A stretch of DNA of 64,000 nucleotides from JBFWUM01 sp050247255. GTDB taxonomy: Bacteria; Acidobacteriota; Vicinamibacteria; Vicinamibacterales; UBA2999. How positions within the stretch are numbered: position 1 is the first letter of the stretch; the number at the start of each line of letters is the position of its first letter. The DNA is taken from contig JBFWUM010000020.1 in assembly GCA_050247255.1 (NCBI GenBank), positions 9,620 through 73,619 on the forward strand. The letters run 5' to 3'. The notes beneath the pieces were generated by a model. That model was not told the origin of the DNA. It ran no database searches and saw only the letters and a list, made by a program, of their open reading frames with translations. Shown here in pieces: positions 7,834 through 14,170 of this stretch. The position numbers and the translations under genes were made by a program.

Positions 7834-9645
7834 GTGGAACGCCTCACCGGAATCGGGGTGTCCGCCGGGCTGGCCGTGGGGCCGGCGCTGGTGGCCATCC
7901 AGCGCACGCAGGTCATCCGCTTCCCGATCTCGCCCGACCGGGTGGCGCGCGAGCTCTCGGCCCTCGAGCGGGCGCGGGTCCGCTCGCACGAGCAGCTGGC
8001 GCAGATCCGCCGCCGCATCGCCGAGCTCAAGGGCGCCGACCTGGCGGCGATCTTCGACGCCCAGTTGCTGATCCTCGAGGACGAGATGCTGATCGGCCGC
8101 GCCGCATCGATCGTCTACGAGGAGCGGGTCAACGCCGAGTGGGCGGTCCAGCGCGCCCTCGACGAGCTGGCGGAGGTCTTCAACGACATCGAGGACCCGT
8201 ACCTGCACGAGCGCAAGGGCGACCTCCACGACGTCGCCGGACGGCTGCGCATGAACATGCGCGGGGAGAAAGGGGGCGCGCGCGACCTGCTGCACGACCT
8301 GGACGCGCCGTGCGTGCTGATTGCCGACGAACTGACGCCGTCGGTGGTGGCACAGCTCGACTGGACCCGCATCCGCGGCTTCGCCACCGATGCCGGCAGC
8401 CGCACGTACCACACGGCGATCCTCGCGCGATCCCTCGGCGTGCCGGCGGTCGTTGGCCTGCACGACGTCAGCCGGCGCATTCCGTCCGGCGCGTCGGTGA
8501 TTGTCGACGGCACGACCGGCGAGGTGGTGATCGACCCCTCGCCGGCCGAGCGCCAGGAGGCGGAAGCGCGCGTGCGCCTGCGCGTCCCGGCGCCGGCGGT
8601 GCATACGAGTGGCGGCCCGGCGCACACGCGCGACGGCGTCCGCGTCCACCTGCACGCCAACATCGAGCGCTCCGACGACGTGCCGGCGGCGCTGGCGGCC
8701 GGGGCGGAAGGCATCGGGCTGTACCGCTCGGAGTTCCTGCTCGTCGGCGGGCCCCCGGACATGGCGGGGGAAGAGGAGCAGTATCACGTGTATCGTCAGG
8801 TCGTGGAGCGGATGGCGCCGCGGCCGGTGACCATCCGCACGTTCGACATCGACGAGCGGCAGCTGGCGCGGCCGCTGGTCGACGCCGCGCTCGACGCGCG
8901 CTGGTTCCAGGAGCAGGAGGACCGCCCCGGGCTCGCGGGCCTGCGCGGCATCCGCCTCGGGCTGGCGCAGCCGGCGATCTTCAAGACCCAGATCCGCGCG
9001 CTGCTCCGCGCCGCGGCCCACGGCCGGCTGCGCGTGATGTTTCCCTTCGTCTCGTCGGTGCACGAGGTGCGCGCCGCCAGGGCGCTGGTCGCCGAGGCGC
9101 GCGCCGAGCTGGATGCGCGCGGCGAGAGTGCCGGCGAGGTGGCGATCGGCCTGATGATCGAGGTGCCCTCCGCCGCATTCACCGCGTCGCTGCTGGCGCG
9201 CGAGGCCGATTTCTTCACCATCGGCACCAACGACCTGATCCAGTACACGCTGGCCGTCGATCGCACCGACGAGCGCGTGTCCGATCGCTACGAGCCGCTC
9301 CACCCGGCGGTGCTGCGGCTGCTGCGGCAGATCCGCCGCGCCGGTTCGCAGCGCGGCATCCCGGTATCGGTCTGCGGCGAGATGGCGTCGGATCCGCTGC
9401 TGCTGCGGCTGCTCATCGGCTGCGGCCTCGACGAGTTCAGCATGACCCCCGGCGCGCTGCCGGTCGCGCGCCGCGTCGTCGAGGAAACCGATCGCCGCGA
9501 GGTCGCGCGGATTGCCGCGCGGGTGCTCCGCCTCGGCACCGTCGAAGAGATCGAGCAGTGCCTGGCCGAGGCGTTCGGCCGGCCCGGCGATGGCGACCCC
9601 GTGGCAACGTGGCTTCCGCCTTCAGGCGGAAGTGACGCGAGTTAA
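7834..9645 (+). CDS. ptsI: Phosphoenolpyruvate-protein phosphotransferase (PTS enzyme I)
   Basis: Transfers phosphate from phosphoenolpyruvate to HPr. The active-site histidine sits in SRTYHTAILARSLGVPA, and the C-terminal PEP-binding TIM barrel carries the TIGTNDLIQYTLAVDR segment and a late VCGEMASDP motif. GTG 7834 is chosen because GAGGG lies just upstream and the protein then begins VERLTGIGVSAG, as in homologues; 603 residues. The last ten or so residues (WLPPSGGSDAS) are encoded by a palindromic repeat and are probably not ancestral. Confidence 0.94.
   Translation: MERLTGIGVSAGLAVGPALVAIQRTQVIRFPISPDRVARELSALERARVRSHEQLAQIRRRIAELKGADLAAIFDAQLLILEDEMLIGRAASIVYEERVNAEWAVQRALDELAEVFNDIEDPYLHERKGDLHDVAGRLRMNMRGEKGGARDLLHDLDAPCVLIADELTPSVVAQLDWTRIRGFATDAGSRTYHTAILARSLGVPAVVGLHDVSRRIPSGASVIVDGTTGEVVIDPSPAERQEAEARVRLRVPAPAVHTSGGPAHTRDGVRVHLHANIERSDDVPAALAAGAEGIGLYRSEFLLVGGPPDMAGEEEQYHVYRQVVERMAPRPVTIRTFDIDERQLARPLVDAALDARWFQEQEDRPGLAGLRGIRLGLAQPAIFKTQIRALLRAAAHGRLRVMFPFVSSVHEVRAARALVAEARAELDARGESAGEVAIGLMIEVPSAAFTASLLAREADFFTIGTNDLIQYTLAVDRTDERVSDRYEPLHPAVLRLLRQIRRAGSQRGIPVSVCGEMASDPLLLRLLIGCGLDEFSMTPGALPVARRVVEETDRREVARIAARVLRLGTVEEIEQCLAEAFGRPGDGDPVATWLPPSGGSDAS
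9613..9632. repeat. REP-like palindrome, CTTCCGCCT type, single copy
   Basis: Perfect inverted repeat with 9-base arms CTTCCGCCT/AGGCGGAAG and a 2-base loop, forming the 3' end of ptsI. The same palindrome with flanking GTGG recurs at 62014-62033, also at the 3' end of a gene and in the same reading frame (WLPPSGG). Confidence 0.85.
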
Positions 9646-9649
9646 GGGC

Positions 9650-10576
9650 GTGCTCTACCCGCTGACGTTCCGGCCAATCCAGAAACCGCGTGTGTGGGGG
9701 GGCGAGCTCTGGACGGTCTCGGATCGTCCAGGCGACGAGAGCGTCGTCGCCAACGGCGCGCTGGCCGGCACGACGCTGCGGCAGCTGATGACCCGGCACC
9801 GCGAGGCGCTCCTCGGGACCGCGGCCGCGGCGGCCGGGGATCGCTTCCCAATCCTCTGCAAGATTATCGACGCGCGCGCGACGCTCTCCGTGCAGGTGCA
9901 CCCCCCGGCGGAGCGGGCGGCGATGCTGGGCGGCGAGCCGAAGACGGAGATGTGGTACGTCGCCGCCGCCGATCCCGGCGCGGAGTTGTACGTCGGGTTG
10001 AAGCGCGGTGTCAGCCGCGAGGAGTTCGAACAGCGGCTGGCGGCCGGGACGGTGGCCGAGTGCCTGCAGCGGCTGCCGGTCGCGCGCGGTGACGTGATGT
10101 TCCTGCCGAGCGGCCGCGTCCACGCCATCGGCAGCGGGCTCCGCCTCTTCGAGATCCAGCAGAACTCAGACACCACCTACCGCGTGTTCGACTGGAACCG
10201 CCCCGGCCTCGACGGCAAGCCGCGCGAACTGCACATCGTCGAGTCACTCGCCAGCATCGACTTCGGGGACATCGAGCCGGCACTCGTGCCGCACCTTCCG
10301 GCTCATGAAGCAGGGCTGGCGCGCCGCCCGCTCGTGCGTCACGCGCTCTTCGACATCGACGCCTGTTACGCCGACGTTGACGACGTGCTGAACTTCGAAG
10401 CGCCGCGGCTGCGCGTCGTCGCCTGCGTCGAGAAGCGCATTCGCGTGAGTGGCGGGGGAGAAGAAGTCGAGTTGGAGCCCGAAGGCTTCTGCGTGATTCC
10501 CGCGTCGGTGACCGACGCGCGTATTCCCGCGGCGGCGGGCAGCAGCTTCCTGGTCACGACCGCCGGCCGGTCATAA
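9650..10576 (+). CDS. manA: Mannose-6-phosphate isomerase, class I
   Basis: Interconverts mannose-6-phosphate and fructose-6-phosphate. The compact ~308-residue form resembles the short ManA proteins. Zinc-ligand motifs are visible: LSVQVHPPAE (Gln and His), KTEMWY (Glu) and GRVHAIG (His); the arginine-containing NSDTTYRVFDWNR segment is conserved. Start is uncertain: GTG 9650 gives VLYPLTFRPIQKPRVWGG and follows the ptsI stop by four bases, while GTG 9632 lies in the palindrome at the ptsI end. It probably feeds mannose or GDP-mannose metabolism and is co-transcribed with the PTS genes. Confidence 0.88.
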   Translation: MLYPLTFRPIQKPRVWGGELWTVSDRPGDESVVANGALAGTTLRQLMTRHREALLGTAAAAAGDRFPILCKIIDARATLSVQVHPPAERAAMLGGEPKTEMWYVAAADPGAELYVGLKRGVSREEFEQRLAAGTVAECLQRLPVARGDVMFLPSGRVHAIGSGLRLFEIQQNSDTTYRVFDWNRPGLDGKPRELHIVESLASIDFGDIEPALVPHLPAHEAGLARRPLVRHALFDIDACYADVDDVLNFEAPRLRVVACVEKRIRVSGGGEEVELEPEGFCVIPASVTDARIPAAAGSSFLVTTAGRS

Positions 10577-10612
10577 GGGCGAGGTGCCGGCTGCAAGCCG
10601 CGTGAGCCTGAG

Positions 10613-10633
10613 GGTATGATATATTGTCATACC
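10613..10633 (+). promoter_or_regulatory. Operator-like inverted repeat upstream of the toxin-antitoxin pair
   Basis: GGTATGA and TCATACC arms separated by 7 bases lie 3 bases upstream of the antitoxin ATG, in an AT-rich island (TATGATATATTG) that could also hold the -10 box. This fits autorepression by the ribbon-helix-helix antitoxin, a known feature of such modules; binding itself is inferred. Confidence 0.6.
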
Positions 10634-10636
10634 GCC

Positions 10637-10879
10637 ATGCCAAAGACCAAAGTGGCCCTGACGCTTGATGCCGGCCTCCTTGAGCAGGTGGACGAACTCG
10701 TCGCCAAGCAGAAGTTTCGCAATCGGAGCCAGGCCGTCGAAGCTGCGCTGTCGGACAAGCTTCACCGGCTCGCACGAACTCGCCTCGCACGGGAGGCGGC
10801 CAAGCTGAACCCGGTCGAGGAGAAGCGCATAGCCGAAGAGACGCTGGCGGACGCGTTGGACACATGGCCCGAATACTGA
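10637..10879 (+). CDS. Ribbon-helix-helix antitoxin (MazE/CopG-like)
   Basis: An 80-residue protein: an N-terminal ribbon-helix-helix (PKTKVALTLDAGLLEQVDEL, then RNRSQAVEAAL) that should dimerise and bind DNA, and a charged C-terminal tail that would wrap the toxin. ATG 10637 is preferred over an upstream in-frame ATG because the latter lies inside the operator repeat. Overlaps the toxin gene by 16 bases, typical of antitoxin-first modules. It sits in an accessory patch beside an attC-like site. Confidence 0.85.
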   Translation: MPKTKVALTLDAGLLEQVDELVAKQKFRNRSQAVEAALSDKLHRLARTRLAREAAKLNPVEEKRIAEETLADALDTWPEY

Positions 10880-11199
10880 GAGGCGAGGTCCGGTGGTGCG
10901 ACCTGAATCCCGTCCGGGGCCATGAGCAGGCAGGACAGCGGCCGATCCTGATCCTGAGCCACGACGTGTTCAACGAGCGTTCGGGCACCGTGATTGCCGT
11001 CGCGATGACCAGTCAGGAGCCCCGCGCCGGGTTTCCTCTGACCATTGAGAGCAAGGCTGCCGGTCTCAAGAAGCGCTCGTGGATCAAGATCAGCCAGGTT
11101 CGAACCCTGTCGGTGGACCGGATTGGCGCGCGACTGGCGCGCGCCAGCGAGGAAGAACTCGCACGCGTGCTCGACGGCCTGAACGAGATCCTCGGATAG
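10864..11199 (+). CDS. MazF/PemK-family endoribonuclease toxin
   Basis: A 111-residue toxin expected to cleave mRNA at short specific sequences. It has the family pattern MARILRGEVRWCDLNPVRGHEQAG, then QRPILILSHDVFN, VAVAMTSQ and SWIKISQVRTL (each shown split at the motif), covering the SH3-like barrel with its conserved Arg-Pro and Thr/Ser positions. Partner of the upstream antitoxin. A degenerate attC-like sequence begins 6 bases after its stop, which suggests arrival as, or next to, an integron cassette. Confidence 0.9.
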   Translation: MARILRGEVRWCDLNPVRGHEQAGQRPILILSHDVFNERSGTVIAVAMTSQEPRAGFPLTIESKAAGLKKRSWIKISQVRTLSVDRIGARLARASEEELARVLDGLNEILG

Positions 11200-11204
11200 C
11201 GTCG

Positions 11205-11258
11205 GCCGGACGTTCAGCAGTCTCACGTAGTGCCGTCAGGTGCAACAGCTTGTTCGGC
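11205..11258. other. Degenerate attC-like sequence
   Basis: Boxes GCCGGAC and GTTCGGC bracket a 54-base element with partial internal symmetry, immediately after the mazF-like stop. The boxes deviate from the RYYYAAC/GTTRRRY consensus at two and one positions, so this is a weak candidate compared with the site at 11327. Confidence 0.35.
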
Positions 11259-11326
11259 TCGCTGGTCGAATCAAGCGTCAGCAACTGAGTCATCACGGGA
11301 CAAGCAGGTCGGCGGATCGCCCAGCG
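11259..11326. other. Short intergenic stretch between two attC-like elements
   Basis: No ORF, hairpin or promoter that I can support; it only separates the degenerate and the good attC-like sites. Confidence 0.4.
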
Positions 11327-11397
11327 GCCTAACGTAACGCGCTTCAGCCGCGGCCGATCATGATGCGGCGGCCGTCGGCTGCAAGCGCTTGTTAGAC
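11327..11397 (-). other. Integron attC-like recombination site
   Basis: Outer boxes GCCTAAC (11327-11333) and GTTAGAC (11391-11397) match the attC core consensus. Inner arms GCGCTTCAGCCG (11339-11350) and CGGCTGCAAGCGC (11376-11388) pair perfectly except for one extra base, the extrahelical base that polarises attC sites. Read on the minus strand it begins GTCTAACAAGCGCTTGCAG and ends GTTAGGC. The stop codon of the DUF4926 gene lies inside the GTCTAAC box, as is usual for cassette genes. No integrase gene is in the window. Confidence 0.75.
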
Positions 11398-11628
11398 GTC
11401 GCGTTTGGAAGCTGGGCGAACGGACACCAAGTCGTCGTCGCCCACTTCGCGCACTGCCAACGGATTGAGCGTGACGAGCGCCTGTGTACGCCCCGACGCC
11501 GTGACGAACTCGACTTCCACGCGATCAGGCGCGTAGACCTCGACCTCCGTGCCAAGGTCACCACGCTGAAGACCCTGCGCAGGAAGATCCTCGTTCAAGA
11601 CCACGACATCGAGATTGTGAAGCGTCAT
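11392..11628 (-). CDS. DUF4926 domain protein
   Basis: A 78-residue protein with the pattern VVLNEDLPAQGLQRGDLGTE, then VEFVTASGRTQALVTL and a final aspartate-rich turn, which I recognise as DUF4926. Family function is unknown; members are often encoded directly after a DUF6883 gene, and that is so here, the ATG overlapping the upstream stop (ATGA). Its own TAA stop sits inside the attC core box, so it is probably an integron gene cassette. A toxin-antitoxin-like role is a guess from context. Confidence 0.7.
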   Translation of the reverse strand: MTLHNLDVVVLNEDLPAQGLQRGDLGTEVEVYAPDRVEVEFVTASGRTQALVTLNPLAVREVGDDDLVSVRPASKRDV

Positions 11629-11831
11629 CGGGCGCCTCCAGGGTAGGCGGTGACAAAGCGCGGGACGCCGCGATCATGCGGAACGAACCACACGCTTACG
11701 ACGAGTGCGGACTCACCGTTCGGCCCCTTCAGGATAGCCCGAATGGTGAATGGTGCTCGCGATGTCTGACTAGTACTAACCCGCGAAGCGGCGCGCGGCC
11801 GCGCAGCATATGCAGATATGCCGATCGGCAT
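11625..11831 (-). pseudogene. C-terminal remnant of a DUF6883-family protein
   Basis: From about residue 28 the frame reads FTIRAILKGPNGESALVV and then VSVWFVPHDRGVPRFVTAYP, the C-terminal pattern of DUF6883 proteins (about 110-170 residues when intact). The N-terminal two thirds are missing; the preceding residues are low-complexity and begin in the palindrome ATGCCGATCGGCAT. It is coupled to DUF4926 by ATGA overlap, so the pair has been cut at its 5' end. Whether the stub is translated is unknown. Confidence 0.55.
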
Positions 11832-11861
11832 ATCCCCATATATCGAGCGACGAGACGCAGC

Positions 11862-11888
11862 CTTCGTGAATTTCGTGGATTTCGTGGT
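11862..11888. repeat. Period-9 array, TTTCGTGGA type
   Basis: Three nine-base units (CTTCGTGAA, TTTCGTGGA, TTTCGTGGT) lie in the gap between the DUF6883 remnant and the period-7 array next to ssb. They resemble in style the CACAAAGGA-type units that frame the GxxExxY gene at 53.7 kb. Confidence 0.6.
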
Positions 11889-11951
11889 TCTTGATCCGGC
11901 GTCCGGTGACTATCGCGTCGCGAGCACGGGGGGATTGGCGCGTGGCGACCA

Positions 11952-12008
11952 TGGCGATGGCAGTTGGCCGTTCGGAACGACCAACTACCACCGACCATCT
12001 ACCACCTA
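11952..12008. repeat. Period-7 inverted array ending at the ssb stop codon
   Basis: Units such as GGCAGTT and GGCCGTT on the left face AACGACC, AACTACC, ACCGACC and ATCTACC on the right. The centre 11962-11986 is an 11-base stem (one mismatch) with loop CGG. The array runs up to and includes the TAG stop of ssb on the minus strand. It could act as a transcription end point for ssb, but no T tract is present. Confidence 0.6.
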
Positions 12009-12446
12009 GAAGGGAATGTCGTCGTCGGTGATCGGCTCCATCGGCGGCTCGTCCATGCCACCGCCGCCGCCCTGCGAGCTGCTGCGATCCATGCTGCGGC
12101 CGCCACCGCCGCCACCGCCACCGCCCAGCAGGGTGATCCGGTCTGCCTTGATCTCCGTGGTGTAGCGCTTGTTGCCGTCCTTGTCGTCCCACTGGCGGGT
12201 CTGCAGGCGCCCCTCGACGAAGATCTGCTTCCCCTTGGTCAGGTACTCCTGCAGGCTCTCGGCCTGCTTGCCCCACAGCACCACGCGGTGCCACTCGGTC
12301 TTTTCCTGCCGCTGGTTGTTGCGGTCGTTCCAGACCTCGGTGGTGGCGAGGTTCAGCGTCGCCACGGCGGCGCCGCCCGGCGTGTAGCGCAGTTCTGCGT
12401 CGCGCCCGAGATTGCCCACGAGAATCACTTTGTTCACGCTGCCCAT
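12006..12446 (-). CDS. ssb: Single-stranded DNA-binding protein
   Basis: Coats single-stranded DNA in replication, recombination and repair. The 146-residue protein has the OB fold (MGSVNKVILVGNLGRDAELR onward, with WHRVVLWGKQAE and GRLQTRQW), a Gly-rich flexible linker and the acidic tip DDDIPF that recruits partner proteins. The ATG at 12446 has an AAAGGAC ribosome site upstream; an in-frame extension of 21 residues would read through a hairpin and is not homologous. Lies downstream of cpoB on the same strand but separated by a hairpin array. Confidence 0.96.
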   Translation of the reverse strand: MGSVNKVILVGNLGRDAELRYTPGGAAVATLNLATTEVWNDRNNQRQEKTEWHRVVLWGKQAESLQEYLTKGKQIFVEGRLQTRQWDDKDGNKRYTTEIKADRITLLGGGGGGGGGRSMDRSSSQGGGGGMDEPPMEPITDDDIPF

Positions 12447-12459
12447 CGGTCGTCCTTTC

Positions 12460-12479
12460 GGGCAGGCGACGGCCTGCCC
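12460..12479 (-). promoter_or_regulatory. Perfect hairpin in the ssb 5' leader
   Basis: Eight-base arms GGGCAGGC/GCCTGCCC with loop GACG, ending six bases upstream of the AAAGGAC ribosome site. It could shield the upstream side of the translation start or end transcription arriving from cpoB; no T tract follows. Confidence 0.45.
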
Positions 12480-12543
12480 CTGCGGGTTCCGTGTCAGGGA
12501 CCCGTACATCTAGTGTCGCCTGTCGGGATGACAGGGAAGGTCA

Positions 12544-12637
12544 CTGTTGGATGGTAGATGGTAGTTGGTCGATGGTCGGAGGTGCTAGCCGAAAACCGGC
12601 GACCACCGACGAACGACCAACGACCACCGACGAACTA
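12544..12637. repeat. Long period-7 inverted array between cpoB and ssb
   Basis: Left arm of consecutive heptamers GGTAGAT, GGTAGTT, GGTCGAT, GGTCGGA, GGTGCTA; short centre GCCGAAAACCGGC; right arm GACCACC, GACGAAC, GACCAAC, GACCACC, GACGAAC. The arms are broadly complementary, so the RNA could form a long, imperfect hairpin. The right arm ends inside the TAG stop of cpoB. Confidence 0.75.
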
Positions 12638-13522
12638 CGGCCGCCGCGCGGCCAGGCGGTCGAGGTTCTGCTTCGACAGGCGGCCGGCGTCGCTCTCGGG
12701 AAACTGCTTGACCGCCAGCTCGAACGACGCGCGGGCGGCCTCGAGCTGGCCGGCGCCCTCCTCGGCGAGGGCGCGCTTGTAGAGCGCATCGGCCACCGAG
12801 TTGGTCCCGGGATAGTTCTGGATCACCTGGTTGTAGGCCGTGATCGCTGGCGCCCACTGGCGCTGCGCGGAGTAGGTCTCGCCGATCATGAACTGCGCAT
12901 CATCGGCCATCTCCGAACGCGGAAATGCCTTGAGGAACTGGTCGAAGCCGACCAGGGCCACGGAATACTGTCCCTGGAAGTAGTCGGAGCGCGCCGTTTC
13001 GAACATCCGCGTCGGCGATAAGCCGGCAATCGACGCCGGCGGCGGCGCGACCGGCGCGGCGCCGGCCGGCGGAACGGCGGTGGCGCCGGCCGGAGGCACG
13101 GCATTCGGGTCCGCGTTCGGATCAACGGGAAAGGCCGGCGGGGGCGGCGCCTGGAGCGTCAGCACCGTCGCGCGCACCGCCTCGATCTCCTCGCGCAGCG
13201 ACGCAATGCGGACGTTGGTGTCGTCGGTGCTCGACCGCACCACCCGCACGTCGCTGGCGATGTTGTCGATCAGCAACCGCTGATCCGCGAACCCCTTCCG
13301 CGAGTCGTTGGTCGCCTCGTCAATCCTGGCGTTGAGCGACTTGTTGGTCTCGTCGAGCGCCTGCTGCAGCGCGGCGACGGAGATCGCCAGCTGCTGCGCC
13401 TGTTCCTGGAGCATCTGCAGCGTCGCCATCATCTGGCGCTGCTCGCGGCTCTGCGCGGCGGCAGGGGAGGCGAGCGCAACGGCGATCAGGCAGGCAGCGC
13501 CTGCGGCACACATCTTGGTCAT
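12635..13522 (-). CDS. cpoB: Tol-Pal system protein CpoB/YbgF
   Basis: Periplasmic protein that links Tol-Pal activity to peptidoglycan synthesis at division. Signal peptide (residues 1-23, cut after AAAQ-type sequence), a coiled-coil trimerisation region (about 25-115), a Pro/Ala-rich linker, and a C-terminal TPR domain (about 170-290: ARSDYFQGQYSVALVGFDQF and two further repeats). Encoded right after pal, the standard order. 295 residues, slightly longer than in E. coli because of the linker. Confidence 0.9.
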   Translation of the reverse strand: MTKMCAAGAACLIAVALASPAAAQSREQRQMMATLQMLQEQAQQLAISVAALQQALDETNKSLNARIDEATNDSRKGFADQRLLIDNIASDVRVVRSSTDDTNVRIASLREEIEAVRATVLTLQAPPPPAFPVDPNADPNAVPPAGATAVPPAGAAPVAPPPASIAGLSPTRMFETARSDYFQGQYSVALVGFDQFLKAFPRSEMADDAQFMIGETYSAQRQWAPAITAYNQVIQNYPGTNSVADALYKRALAEEGAGQLEAARASFELAVKQFPESDAGRLSKQNLDRLAARRP

Positions 13523-13566
13523 GGTCTCTTCACTGCCGGCCCCCGGGGGCGCGGCCTGTTGCCGAT

Positions 13567-14160
13567 CTAGTTAGCGGTGATCACGAAATGCGCGCGGCGG
13601 TTCTTCGACCAGGCGGCCTCGTCATGCCCCGGGTCGAACGGAAACTCCTTGCCGTAGCTGACCGTGCGGATGCGATCGGCCGGGATGCCGAGCGACACCA
13701 GGTACGCCCGCACCGCCACCGCCCGCCGCTCGCCGAGGGCCAGGTTGTATTCCGCCGTCCCGCGCTCGTCGCAATGCCCCTCGATGGTCACCATCCAGGA
13801 GGGGTACTGCTTCAGGATATCGGCATTTGCCGCCACGATCGCGCGCCCGTCGCCGTCGAGGTCGAAACCGTCCAGCGGGAAGAACACCGGCTGCAGCGGG
13901 GAGTTGCGGTTGAGGTCGTCGAGCGACCGCCCGGCAATCCCGTCCTCGGCCAGCGGCTGCTGCGGAACCGGCAGGTTCTCCTCGACCCGCTGGGGTGGCG
14001 GAGGCGGGGCGGAGTCGACCGGCGGCACTTCGACCGGCGGTGGAGCGGTGGTGACCGGCGCCGCCTTCTTCGCGCATCCTGCCGCGATGACTGCCGCCAG
14101 GATGAACACAAGAACCTGAACACGAACGTGGAAGCCGGAACGAGGAACTGTGAACGTCAT
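13567..14160 (-). CDS. pal: Peptidoglycan-associated lipoprotein Pal
   Basis: Outer-membrane lipoprotein that binds peptidoglycan and TolB. Lipobox AAGC gives Cys29 as the lipidated residue; a Pro-rich linker follows, then the OmpA-like domain with TIEGHCDERGTAEYNLALG and the arginine-containing C-terminal helix. 197 residues. The region encoding residues 3-19 of the signal peptide is a period-7 repeat (GTTC-rich), so the n-region has an unusual origin. Ribosome site AGGAC lies before the ATG; tolB ends 10 bases upstream. Confidence 0.93.
   Translation of the reverse strand: MTFTVPRSGFHVRVQVLVFILAAVIAAGCAKKAAPVTTAPPPVEVPPVDSAPPPPPQRVEENLPVPQQPLAEDGIAGRSLDDLNRNSPLQPVFFPLDGFDLDGDGRAIVAANADILKQYPSWMVTIEGHCDERGTAEYNLALGERRAVAVRAYLVSLGIPADRIRTVSYGKEFPFDPGHDEAAWSKNRRAHFVITAN
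14102..14158. repeat. Period-7 array inside the pal signal-peptide coding region
   Basis: On the plus strand the units read GAACACA, AGAACCT, GAACACG, AACGTGG, AAGCCGG, AACGAGG, AACTGTG. They resemble the array at 321-378. On the coding strand they give alternating hydrophobic and basic residues, which happen to suit a signal peptide. Confidence 0.6.
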
Positions 14161-14170
14161 GTCTGTCCTA

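Noticed and set aside
8785..8800. CACGTG-containing sites (also near 1036 and 58862) as parS
   Set aside because: They match only the central six bases of the parS palindrome and lie inside coding regions.
11096..11112. T-loop-like sequence GGTTCGAACCCTG suggesting a tRNA
   Set aside because: It lies inside the conserved mazF-like coding region and no acceptor or anticodon stem can be formed around it.
12544..12637. CRISPR array
   Set aside because: Units are only 7-9 bases with no spacers, arms are complementary, and no cas gene is present.
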